Shown piece after piece: positions 15,832 through 23,484 of a stretch of 36,241 bases of DNA (the first letter of the stretch is position 1; each line of letters opens with the position of its first letter). The notes below the pieces were generated by a model. It saw nothing but the letters and a program-made list of their open reading frames with translations, made no database searches and was not told the origin of the DNA. The position numbers and the translations under genes are program-made. This DNA is from Candidatus Omnitrophota bacterium (GTDB lineage Bacteria > Omnitrophota > Gorgyraeia > Gygaellales > Profunditerraquicolaceae): assembly GCA_025453445.1 (NCBI GenBank), contig JALOQJ010000010.1, positions 1-36,241 on the forward strand. The letters are read 5' to 3'.

Positions 15832-16684
15832 TATATTTCCCAATAATTATCTTTAAGTCTTTTTTTACTTTTGTTGGAATCATTTTTTTGTCGGTGACAA
15901 TCGCATATTTTAAGCTATCCTGGCAACTGCAATGGCGCTGGCAGGATATATTTTTTACGATCAAAGAAATTATCTTTTTTGAATTTTCTACATTTTTAGC
16001 CAAATTAGAAATAATCATTTCTAAGGTTACGCTTTCATGCTGCGGGTGCCAGCAATCATAATCAGTAATTGCCGCTAGAGTCGAATAGCAAATTTCTGCT
16101 TCGCGTGCCAATTTAGCTTCGCTCATATTGGTCATTCCGATAATATCCACCCCCCAGCTGCGGTAAAGATTTGACTCAGCCAGAGTGGAAAATTGCGGGC
16201 CTTCCATATTAACGTAAGTGCCTGTGTTATGAATTCTTAAATTCAGGCTTTTGCCCGCGTCGTAAACTACTTTACTTAATTCGCTGCAAACAGGATGCGC
16301 AAAAACAATATGCGCGACAATCCCCTTATCAAAAAAAGTCATTGCCCGAGCCTGGTTAGTCCGGTCGATAAATTGATCCACCACTACAAAATCCAGCGGC
16401 CTTAATTCTTCTCTCAGGCTTCCGCAGGCACTCACTGAAACAATTTGCCCGACGCCGAGCTTTTTCATCGCGTAAATATTTGCCCGGTAATTAATTTTGC
16501 TAGGCGAAATTCGGTGCCCTACGCCATGCCGCGGCAGGAATACCACTTCTTTACCTTCCAGATTACCAATAATAAATTTATCCGAAGGAGCGCCAAACGG
16601 CGTCCTCACAGATACTTTTTTTAAATTTTTTATCCCCTCAATATTATATAACCCGCTGCCGCCGATAATCCCGATGCGCCCCAT
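15827..16684 (-). CDS. mtnP: S-methyl-5'-thioadenosine phosphorylase
   Basis: MtnP splits methylthioadenosine to adenine and methylthioribose-1-phosphate in methionine salvage. The 285-residue protein starts GRIGIIGGSGLYNIEG, then has FLPRHGVGHRISPSKINYRAN (phosphate site), VSACGSLREELRPLDFVVVDQ, NMEGPQFSTLAES, GMTNMSEAKLAREAEICY and the TDYDCWH signature that points to MTA phosphorylase rather than purine nucleoside phosphorylase. The ATG at 16684 has AGGAGT upstream inside the end of proC. The gene ends directly at a heptamer array, whose last unit contains the stop codon. Confidence 0.93.
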   Translation of the reverse strand: MGRIGIIGGSGLYNIEGIKNLKKVSVRTPFGAPSDKFIIGNLEGKEVVFLPRHGVGHRISPSKINYRANIYAMKKLGVGQIVSVSACGSLREELRPLDFVVVDQFIDRTNQARAMTFFDKGIVAHIVFAHPVCSELSKVVYDAGKSLNLRIHNTGTYVNMEGPQFSTLAESNLYRSWGVDIIGMTNMSEAKLAREAEICYSTLAAITDYDCWHPQHESVTLEMIISNLAKNVENSKKIISLIVKNISCQRHCSCQDSLKYAIVTDKKMIPTKVKKDLKIIIGKYI

Positions 16685-16689
16685 ATACC

Positions 16690-17517
16690 TTACTCCTTTG
16701 CTAACTCCGCTGCCCTTTTAGTCGCGGCGTGCACTGCCTCAAGTATTGATCCGGTTTTATGTAATGCTTCCAGGCCTGCTTCAGTAGTCCCGCCCTTGGA
16801 AGTAATTTTTTTCTTTAGTTCTGCAGGAGATAATTTTGTTTTCGACAATAAACCCTCGGCAGCAATACCGCTGCCTGTGCTTAAAAAAATTGCTTCCTCA
16901 TGGCTGAAACCGTTTTTTTCCGCCGCCTCCATTAGATACATAATGAAATCTTTCAGGATCTTTTCCGGATTACTCCGATAATTCTCCGGATTAGATTCGA
17001 TAATATCAAAATAAAACCCGGGGCCGCTTCCGGATATGGCTGTAACAACATTCATCTTTTCTTCTTCTACCTTCAGAGTCATACCCATATAACTGAATAT
17101 TGCTTCTGCAAAATCAAAATCTTCCGTCGTAGTGTATTTGCCGTGGCAAACGCAGGAAAACCCCTGCCCTACCTGAATTGCCATATTCGGCATTACCCTG
17201 ATAACCCTTACCACCCCTAAAGCATTTTCAATATAACGGGTAGTAATCCCCGCAGCAATAGAAATAAATAATTTATCGAGTAAATGCGGACAGGCCTTAA
17301 TTTCTTTCAGAATGCTTTCGAAATCCTGTGGCTTAACCGCTAAAACCACAGCCTCAACTTTTTCTATTAAATCCGCGATATTCCCTACAACCCCTACTCC
17401 AGAAGAAGATGTTTTGGTTGTGTCGCTGTCAAAACAATAAACCTGATGATCACTCTTAAGTTGATAGGCAATTGCCTGGCCCATATTCCCGAAACCGATA
17501 ATCCCTATCTTATGCAT
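16690..17517 (-). CDS. proC: Pyrroline-5-carboxylate reductase with an internal insertion
   Basis: ProC performs the last step of proline synthesis with NAD(P)H. The 275-residue protein has a Rossmann nucleotide site at the N-terminus (IGIIGFGNMGQAI), VLAVKPQDFESIL near 60, VIRVMPNMAIQVGQG near 104-118, the ISGSGPGFYF region near 161-170 and a C-terminal KKITSKGGTTEAGLEAL motif. Between the GSGP loop and the following dimerisation helix there are about 15-20 extra residues containing SNPENYRSNPEK, a seven-residue near-duplication. Canonical ProC has an alanine after GSGP; here it is glycine. The ATG at 17517 lies two bases after yggS, and yggS-proC adjacency is common. Confidence 0.92.
   Translation of the reverse strand: MHKIGIIGFGNMGQAIAYQLKSDHQVYCFDSDTTKTSSSGVGVVGNIADLIEKVEAVVLAVKPQDFESILKEIKACPHLLDKLFISIAAGITTRYIENALGVVRVIRVMPNMAIQVGQGFSCVCHGKYTTTEDFDFAEAIFSYMGMTLKVEEEKMNVVTAISGSGPGFYFDIIESNPENYRSNPEKILKDFIMYLMEAAEKNGFSHEEAIFLSTGSGIAAEGLLSKTKLSPAELKKKITSKGGTTEAGLEALHKTGSILEAVHAATKRAAELAKE
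16964..17005 (-). repeat. 21-bp imperfect tandem duplication inside proC
   Basis: TCCGGATTA occurs at 16964 and 16985, exactly 21 bases apart, each followed by a related CGATAAT stretch. The unit equals three heptamers and gives the seven-residue protein repeat SNPENYR/SNPEK in ProC. Confidence 0.6.
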
Positions 17518-17519
17518 TT

Positions 17520-18218
17520 TTAGCCCCCGAAGATTGCCCTGCCCAATCTTATCATGTTTGCGCCTTCTTCCAGCGCTATTTCAAAATCATCAGTCATGCC
17601 CATGGACAAAAATCCTAAATTCGAAATCCTAAATCCGAAATCATTACAAATTTTGTCTCTTAACTCCCTTAATTGCCTAAAATACGGACGTGATTTTTGC
17701 GGATTATCCACGATTGGCGCAATCGTCATTAAGCCTAATAAATTTATATTTTTTAATTTGGCTATTTCTTTTATAACTTCAATTACTTCATCGGGTTTTA
17801 AGCCAAATTTAGTTGCCTCAGGCGAAGTTTTCACTTCCAGCAGAATATCCTGAATTTTATTAATCCGGCTGGCTTGTTTATCGATTTCCTGCGCTAAGCG
17901 CAAGCTGTCTACCGAATGGATTAAATCAAATATGTGTACCGCGTCTTTTACCTTATTGGTCTGTAAATGCCCAACTAAATGCCACCTGACAGCTGAAAGC
18001 TGACAGCTGAAAGCTGACAGCTGATTATATTTAGAAAGAGCTTCCTGCACCCTATTTTCGCCTATATCGGTAATGCCTGCGGCAATAGCCTCTTCTATAT
18101 CCTCAGGCCGCCTGTTCTTAGTAACACAAATAAGGATTATCTCCTCTGACTTAAGCTTATTTTTAGCGCAAACAGAGGCAATACGGTCTTTTACCTTTAA
18201 TATATTATCCCCAAGCAT
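17520..18218 (-). CDS. yggS: YggS/PLPBP-family pyridoxal phosphate homeostasis protein
   Basis: Members bind pyridoxal phosphate without known catalysis and influence vitamin B6 and amino acid balance. The 232-residue protein shows LICVTKNRRPEDI near 29-41 (Lys binds PLP), GITDIGENRVQEAL near 48-61, WHLVGHLQTNK near 79-89, GLMTIAP near 154 and LSMGMTDDFEIALEEGANMIRLGRAIFG at the C-terminus. Two inserts come from heptamer repeats: QLSAFSCQLSA near 66-76 and DFGFRISNLGF near 193-203. Both are in frame and between conserved blocks. A promoter precedes the ATG at 18218, but no Shine-Dalgarno sequence does. In most dcw clusters ftsZ lies between ftsA and this gene; here only 46 bases do. Confidence 0.93.
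   Translation of the reverse strand: MLGDNILKVKDRIASVCAKNKLKSEEIILICVTKNRRPEDIEEAIAAGITDIGENRVQEALSKYNQLSAFSCQLSAVRWHLVGHLQTNKVKDAVHIFDLIHSVDSLRLAQEIDKQASRINKIQDILLEVKTSPEATKFGLKPDEVIEVIKEIAKLKNINLLGLMTIAPIVDNPQKSRPYFRQLRELRDKICNDFGFRISNLGFLSMGMTDDFEIALEEGANMIRLGRAIFGG
17611..17645 (-). repeat. Heptamer module inside yggS (AATCCTA family)
   Basis: Plus-strand heptamers AATCCTA, AATTCGA, AATCCTA, AATCCGA and a degraded AATCATT. On the coding strand they read as GATTTCG/GATTTAG units and encode DFGFRISNLGF. This is a third sequence family with the same 7-bp period. Confidence 0.8.
17991..18025 (-). repeat. Five-unit heptamer module inside yggS (AGCTGAA family)
   Basis: AGCTGAA, AGCTGAC, AGCTGAA, AGCTGAC, AGCTGAT on the plus strand, with a degenerate ACCTGAC just before. 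The coding strand reads NQLSAFSCQLSA, the same peptide theme as in aroA and murF. Confidence 0.9.
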
Positions 18219-18236
18219 TATTTTAATAATCTATAT

Positions 18237-18264
18237 ATTATACACGAGAAAAATGGAGGGTCAA
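18237..18264 (-). promoter_or_regulatory. Promoter for the yggS-proC-mtnP block
   Basis: On the minus strand TTGACC (18259-18264), a 16-base spacer and a perfect TATAAT (18237-18242) directly follow the ftsA stop. The expected start of transcription is only about 12 bases before the yggS ATG. Confidence 0.7.
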
Positions 18265-19527
18265 TTAAAAGTACTCTTGATACACTTCCTTGAATTTATT
18301 AATAATCTTAAAAACCGGATGATGCATACAAGCGCTACTGGAGATCATTTTAGGCTGTTCATCGTTTAAAATCCGGTAAATCATCCCCAGGCAGGTCAGG
18401 TAAGAAAGGTATTTCTGCCCCCGGGAATCGCTGTTATTATGCACCAGAGAAAGCATCCCTGGATTGGTTACTTTACCAAGTTTTACGGAAATCCCTAAGT
18501 TATTTTCCAGCATTTCCAAAAAGCCTTCCAGATAAACTGCTCTTCCGCAGACAACGAAATTATTTATTTCGGCAAGGCCTACATGGGCTTCAATTTTCTT
18601 TTTTATTGCCTCGCAGATTAATTTTGCCTTGGCAGTAACTGTTTCTATCACGAAACTCTGTTTTATAGGCTTGTAGATATTATCTTTTTTTACCAATATT
18701 TCTTTATCACCGCGGCTGCGGCTGGAATCCTGAATACTGGCATACGACCTTTTGACATCTTCTGCCAATTCCCAAGGAATCTTTAATGCAGCAGACAATT
18801 CCTGAGTCAAATCATCCCCTCCGAGGGGCAGGACTTCTGCCTTTTTTAACATTCCGTCGCGAAAAATCAGTATTTCAGTTATATCACTGCCGATATCGCA
18901 GAGCACATGCACGCCGCTTTTGATATTTTCGTTAAATACAGCATAGCTTGTGGAGGTAGCGGAAAAAAATAAATCTTTTATCTCATAACCTGCCTGATTT
19001 GTCACTCGGGTCAGCGTCTGAATAGAAGATAACTTGGCGCAAACAAGGTATAAATCCACTTCCAGCCTGTGGCTATACAACCCCAGAGGATTAGAAATAC
19101 TATGCTGCGAATCAATGGCATAATTAAAAGGTACCTGGTCGATAATTTCCTCTTCCAGGCTCGAACCTAATATGCGTGCCTGCTCGCTCACTTTTTCTAT
19201 ATCAGACAGAGTAATCACTTTATTGCCGCGCTCGGCAAGCGGAATAATCGCATGGCTATGCTTAGTAGAAATATCCTGGCCGGAAAAATCAGTATAAATA
19301 TATTTAATATTGATTCCGGATTTCAATTTAAGATTTTTCATTACTGCCTCGATACAGGCGATCAAATCTATGGAATCGGTAATCGAACCGCGCTTTACAC
19401 CCTTAGCAGGCATCATCTCAAAAAATATCTCGGCAATATTCTGCTTGTTAATCCTTGCCGCTACTGCAGCAACCTTACTGGAACTGATATCCATTGCGCA
19501 GATATAATTATTATTCAGTATCCTCAA
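18265..19527 (-). CDS. ftsA: Divergent cell division protein FtsA
   Basis: FtsA is the actin-like protein that normally ties FtsZ to the membrane. The 420-residue sequence ends in an amphipathic helix (PVFKIINKFKEVYQEYF), the usual FtsA membrane-targeting tail, and has the expected 1A-1C-2A-2B length. The nucleotide motifs are weak: phosphate 1 reads AMDISSSKV rather than DIGTSK, phosphate 2 reads CDIGSDITEILIF, and the adenosine motif reads VVCGRAVYLEGF, lacking the GGG(A/S) seen in MreB here. The TTG start at 19527 is supported by GGAGGT seven bases upstream, formed by the last codons and stop of ftsQ. No ftsZ follows. PilM is a possible alternative, but the tail and context favour FtsA. 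Confidence 0.88.
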   Translation of the reverse strand: MRILNNNYICAMDISSSKVAAVAARINKQNIAEIFFEMMPAKGVKRGSITDSIDLIACIEAVMKNLKLKSGINIKYIYTDFSGQDISTKHSHAIIPLAERGNKVITLSDIEKVSEQARILGSSLEEEIIDQVPFNYAIDSQHSISNPLGLYSHRLEVDLYLVCAKLSSIQTLTRVTNQAGYEIKDLFFSATSTSYAVFNENIKSGVHVLCDIGSDITEILIFRDGMLKKAEVLPLGGDDLTQELSAALKIPWELAEDVKRSYASIQDSSRSRGDKEILVKKDNIYKPIKQSFVIETVTAKAKLICEAIKKKIEAHVGLAEINNFVVCGRAVYLEGFLEMLENNLGISVKLGKVTNPGMLSLVHNNSDSRGQKYLSYLTCLGMIYRILNDEQPKMISSSACMHHPVFKIINKFKEVYQEYF

Positions 19528-19532
19528 AGTAG

Positions 19533-20339
19533 TTACCTCCTCTGGCTGCTCTCGCTATTATCAAGCTTGATTACCGGCTCTTTAAAACGCAAATCGATAT
19601 ATTTTATATTAAACTGCTCATTATTTACCTGTGACAAAAGGCTGGCTAAAATATTAATCTTATCCCGGATATTATCCGGCCCGATTTTCACTTCCAGCAG
19701 GCCGATGCCTGCAGGATTGTTACCAGCGGTATTATTGGCTGTTGTTGACAGACCAAAAGATAAAAAAGCCGTTGTATTGCCGAGGCTCGCAACATCAATT
19801 TTTTTAAGCTGATAAACTCTGAATGCCCTGTTATTTTTTATCCCACGTGCTATTTCCAACGCAGTTGTTAACTCTTTAATATTATAGCGTGATCCAGGCT
19901 TCGGGCCAAAGATTTTTGTGTCCAGGCCGGTGATCACCGGCAGGCCAACGTCAGGCGCAAGCTGCGGGGCTTCAAATAACACAGCGTCGCTATCCACGTA
20001 AAATGAACGGTAAAGCCTAACATAAGCCAGTGGTATGCGTTTTACAAAATCTATGTACAGCCGATCCGGAAAAACCCTGATTATCCTGATTTTTTTGTAA
20101 TCCGGGAATTTTTGCAATAAAAACTGTGCTTCCTTATCCAGGTCAATTGCGAAGATGGATTCATTTTTCAGGTAAGACAAACTATCCGCATTTTTCTCGC
20201 TAAAAATTATCTCTTTTACCTTAAAATAATCCGCCTGAGCAGTAATCTTAAATATATACCGTGCAGCAGCAAGCAGCAATAGTATTATGACAACAGGAAT
20301 TACTAACTTAAAGGGAAATTTTGGCTTCTGCTTTTTCAT
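19533..20339 (-). CDS. ftsQ: Cell division protein FtsQ (POTRA domain)
   Basis: FtsQ is the bitopic protein that recruits and regulates the septal synthases. The roughly 268-residue sequence has a basic cytoplasmic tail (MKKQKPKFPFK), one membrane helix (about 12-30) and a POTRA-like start, YFKVKEIIFSEKN. A later block, KKIRIIRVFPDRLYIDFVKRIPLAYVRL, matches the family pattern of a strand followed by (V/I)xExxP-like text. A low-complexity STTANNTAGNN stretch near residue 215 may be a loop insertion. I chose the ATG at 20339; a TTG two codons earlier also opens the frame. It overlaps ddl, and its last codons supply the ribosome site of ftsA. Confidence 0.88.
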   Translation of the reverse strand: MKKQKPKFPFKLVIPVVIILLLLAAARYIFKITAQADYFKVKEIIFSEKNADSLSYLKNESIFAIDLDKEAQFLLQKFPDYKKIRIIRVFPDRLYIDFVKRIPLAYVRLYRSFYVDSDAVLFEAPQLAPDVGLPVITGLDTKIFGPKPGSRYNIKELTTALEIARGIKNNRAFRVYQLKKIDVASLGNTTAFLSFGLSTTANNTAGNNPAGIGLLEVKIGPDNIRDKINILASLLSQVNNEQFNIKYIDLRFKEPVIKLDNSESSQRR

Positions 20340-21273
20340 ATGCAAGTTGAATCAATTTAAAACACAATTGAGAAAACTCTATGCCTGCAACTTTAGCTGC
20401 TTTCGGCAGAAGGCTGGTGGGTGTAAAACCGGGAATCGAATTAAGTTCCAGTATATACGGGGTATTATCACGGCTTAAGATAATATCTACCCGCGAACAT
20501 CCGAAACAACCTAAAAGCTTATGTGTCTTAAGCGCCGCAGACTGCACTAGCTTAGCTATATTTTCTTCAAGAACAGCAGGCACAATGTATTCTGTAAAGC
20601 CCGCCTGGTATTTTGCCTCATAATCAAAAAATCTTTTTTTCGGGACAATCTCTATTACCGGTAATGCTTCATCTTCCAATATGCCAACGGTAAGCTCCCT
20701 GCCCCTGATATATTCCTCAGCAACCACCTTGTCGTCGAATTTAAACGCCAGCTCCAGAGCCGGCTTTATCTCCTCTTCTTTCTCAGGAATAGACAAGCCA
20801 ATGCTGGAGCCATGTGTCGCAGGCTTAATCACAAGCGGCAGGCCCAAACAGGCGCTGAGGCTTAAATTATCATTCTGCGAAACCTTATCGATTATTATAT
20901 ATTTGGGAACCGCTAAATTATAAACTTCCAATACTTTACGAGAAGCAATTTTATCCATTGACAGTTTACTGGATAAAACTCCGGATCCGGTATAAGGAAT
21001 ATTTACATTTTCCAGAATTTCCTGGATGGCGCCATCTTCTCCAAAACGGCCGTGTAAAGCAAGAAAAGCGCAATCTATCTTCTCTGATTTTATCAGGTTT
21101 ATATTATCATCGGCCTTATCTGATGTAATATCTATACCGATTACATCAAGGCCTGCCTGCTTTAATGACTCATATACGGCTTTACCGGATTTTAGAGAAA
21201 CTTCTCTTTCTGAGGAGGACCCTCCCATCAAAACACCGATTTTTCCGTAATCAGCCTGTTTACTTACCGCCAT
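20308..21273 (-). CDS. ddl: D-alanine--D-alanine ligase
   Basis: Ddl makes the D-Ala-D-Ala dipeptide that MurF adds. The 321-residue ATP-grasp enzyme shows IGVLMGGSSSEREVSLKSG near 12-30, FLALHGRFGEDGAIQ near 72-86, TGSGVLSSKLSMDKIASR near 96, KPATHGSSIGLS near 151-162, EEYIRGRELTVGIL near 185 and LELNSIPGFTPTSLLPK near 275. These cover the serine loop and the Mg/ATP residues. The ATG at 21273 overlaps the end of murB by ten bases. Nothing suggests D-Ala-D-Lac specificity, but I cannot exclude it from sequence alone. Confidence 0.96.
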   Translation of the reverse strand: MAVSKQADYGKIGVLMGGSSSEREVSLKSGKAVYESLKQAGLDVIGIDITSDKADDNINLIKSEKIDCAFLALHGRFGEDGAIQEILENVNIPYTGSGVLSSKLSMDKIASRKVLEVYNLAVPKYIIIDKVSQNDNLSLSACLGLPLVIKPATHGSSIGLSIPEKEEEIKPALELAFKFDDKVVAEEYIRGRELTVGILEDEALPVIEIVPKKRFFDYEAKYQAGFTEYIVPAVLEENIAKLVQSAALKTHKLLGCFGCSRVDIILSRDNTPYILELNSIPGFTPTSLLPKAAKVAGIEFSQLCFKLIQLAYEKAEAKISL

Positions 21274-22151
21274 ATTTGTATCTCTGGTTTTAAATCTATA
21301 TTAAATTTATTTTTTACTTTTCTTTTTGCTAAAGCTATTAATTTCATAACATCGCCTGAGCTTGCCTTTCCCCTATTGATGATAAAATTTGCATGCTTTA
21401 AGGAAATAGAGGCCCTGCCGATCGAACTACCTTTTAACCCACAGGAATCTATTAATTTACCGGCAGAAAACCCTACGGGATTCTTAAAAATACAGCCTGC
21501 CGATGGATGGGCTGAATCCTGCGAATTTTTACGGTACGATAAATATTCCCTGATTTTTCCGGCAGCCTCTTTTTTATTGCCTTTATTAAATTTTATCCTT
21601 GCGCTTAAAATTATACACCCGGATAAATTAGATTTTCGATAACTAAACTTCAGCTGCTTACCGGTAAGCACTTTAATATTACTATTATAATCCATAATTG
21701 TCACTTTTTCCACTAAATCTCCGAAATTGCGCTGATTTTTTCCTGAGCCGGCATTCATAACCAATGCCCCTCCGACGGTACCGGGTATTCCGGACAACAA
21801 CTCATATCCAGAAAGAGCTCTCTTTGCTGCCTCGCTTATTAATTTCTGCAGAGGACAACCTGCACCTGTTTCGGCAATATTTCCTTTAAAGGTTAACTTT
21901 GTAAAACTTGGCGCAGTAAGATGCAGCACTGCGCCGATTAATCCTCTGTCCGAAACCAATACATTACTGCCCGCGCCGATGACCAAAAACGGTACATGAT
22001 ATTTTTTTAATAAACTAAGCGCTAATTTTAAATCATCGATATCTTCCGGCTCGATAAAATAACCACACGGCCCTCCGATCTTAAAAGTCGTATGCTTATT
22101 TAACCGTTCGTTAAAGCTTATTTTACCCTTTAATTTTTTCCACCAGCTCAT
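21264..22151 (-). CDS. murB: UDP-N-acetylenolpyruvoylglucosamine reductase
   Basis: MurB reduces the enolpyruvyl group to give UDP-MurNAc, using FAD and NADPH in the cytoplasm. The 295-residue enzyme has the FAD-binding segment VIGAGSNVLVSDRG near 57-70, the SGIPGTVGGALVMNAG motif near 120-135, SYRKS with Arg172 and a C-terminal EIQIW with Glu290. It resembles type II MurB, lacking the extra E. coli loop. The proton-donor position, serine in most enzymes (SAG-S-xFKNP), is Cys220 here in PSAGCIFKNP. The ATG at 22151 overlaps the murC end by 29 bases. Confidence 0.95.
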   Translation of the reverse strand: MSWWKKLKGKISFNERLNKHTTFKIGGPCGYFIEPEDIDDLKLALSLLKKYHVPFLVIGAGSNVLVSDRGLIGAVLHLTAPSFTKLTFKGNIAETGAGCPLQKLISEAAKRALSGYELLSGIPGTVGGALVMNAGSGKNQRNFGDLVEKVTIMDYNSNIKVLTGKQLKFSYRKSNLSGCIILSARIKFNKGNKKEAAGKIREYLSYRKNSQDSAHPSAGCIFKNPVGFSAGKLIDSCGLKGSSIGRASISLKHANFIINRGKASSGDVMKLIALAKRKVKNKFNIDLKPEIQIWR

Positions 22152-23484
22152 CGCAAATTCTAGTAATGTCTCCGGCGCCTAAAGTTGCTACCAGGTCGCC
22201 CGTCTTTATTATTTCCAAAATATAACTGGCTAAGTTTTCTTTAACAACGAAAGTTGTATCCTTGTGCTGCGCTTTTATTTTTTCGGCAAGCTGACTACCG
22301 GAAATTCCTTTTATCGGAGGCTCGCTGGCAGCATAAATATCGGTAATAATAAGCACATCCGCCAAATCAAAACAACTGCTGAATTCATCCATTAATAATT
22401 TTGTGCGCGTATAGCGGTGCGGCTGAAAAACAACGATTATCCTCTTGGCCCCGATGCGCTTAATCGCCGATAGAGTAGCCTTAATCTCCGTCGGATGATG
22501 CGCATAGTCATCGATAATTAAATAATCATTATTTTTTAATTTTATTTCAATGCGCCGGCCAGCCCCTTTATAGCCAGCCAAGGCATTCCTGATAAATTTT
22601 AAATCAATGCCTAACTCCATACCCAGAGCAATTACAGCCAGGGCATTAGAAATATTATGCATCCCTCCTAAAGCAAGATAAAACTTTCCTAAAGATTTCC
22701 CTTGATGCATACAATCAAATTCAGATGACAAACCGTTAATTGCGATATTTTCCGGAAAAACATCTGCGCCCGCACGTAAACCAAACGATACCCTCCTGCC
22801 TTTATAACCATCCATTATTTTTATCAGGCTGGAATCATCAGCACAGTAAAAAATACATCCGTCAGGAACCGTCTTATTGATAAACTTCTCAAAAGCATTG
22901 ATTTCACTCTGAAAATCACCGTAATAATCAAGGTGTTCGTGGTCGATATTAGTGATAATCGAATATTTCGGCCGGTAAAATAAAAACGACCCATCAGACT
23001 CATCTGCTTCAGCAACGAATAATTCGCCCTTTCCCCAGCAAGCGTTATTTCCGGTGTTCTTTAAAATACCTCCGATAGCAACACTAGGATTTAGGCCCGC
23101 CTCAATTAAAAGATATGAGACCAACGAAGTAGTAGTAGTTTTACCATGGCTGCCGGCTACGGTAATTACATCCTTATCCCGCATTAATTCAGCCAGGGCC
23201 TCTGCCCGTTTAATTAAAGGGATTTTTTGCTTTTTTGCCTCTATTATTTCCGGATTGCTCTCCTTTATCGCCGATGAATAAACCACTAAATCTGCTCCGC
23301 GGATATTTTCTGCATTATGGCCGATAAATATATTTGCGCCAGCTGCCCTGAGTTCTTCGGTGGCAAAGCTCTCTTTTAAATCAGACCCGCTTACTTTCCT
23401 GCCACAGGATAACAAAATCCGTGCGATCCCGCTCATCCCAATGCCGCCGATACCGATAAAATGCATATGTTCAACTGATTTCAT
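22123..23484 (-). CDS. murC: UDP-N-acetylmuramate--L-alanine ligase
   Basis: MurC adds the first amino acid, L-Ala, to UDP-MurNAc. The roughly 453-residue protein begins with a nucleotide-sugar site FIGIGGIGMSGIAR (about 9-22), then the ATP loop AGSHGKTTTTS (about 110-120), ITNIDHEHLDYYG near 190, and IDDYAHHPTEIKATLSA near 330, all standard for MurC. I chose the ATG at 23484, whose first bases overlap the stop of the metallopeptidase as ATGA; a TTG eight codons upstream (23508) is less likely. It is coupled to that peptidase on one side and to murB on the other. Confidence 0.96.
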   Translation of the reverse strand: MKSVEHMHFIGIGGIGMSGIARILLSCGRKVSGSDLKESFATEELRAAGANIFIGHNAENIRGADLVVYSSAIKESNPEIIEAKKQKIPLIKRAEALAELMRDKDVITVAGSHGKTTTTSLVSYLLIEAGLNPSVAIGGILKNTGNNACWGKGELFVAEADESDGSFLFYRPKYSIITNIDHEHLDYYGDFQSEINAFEKFINKTVPDGCIFYCADDSSLIKIMDGYKGRRVSFGLRAGADVFPENIAINGLSSEFDCMHQGKSLGKFYLALGGMHNISNALAVIALGMELGIDLKFIRNALAGYKGAGRRIEIKLKNNDYLIIDDYAHHPTEIKATLSAIKRIGAKRIIVVFQPHRYTRTKLLMDEFSSCFDLADVLIITDIYAASEPPIKGISGSQLAEKIKAQHKDTTFVVKENLASYILEIIKTGDLVATLGAGDITRICDELVEKIKG

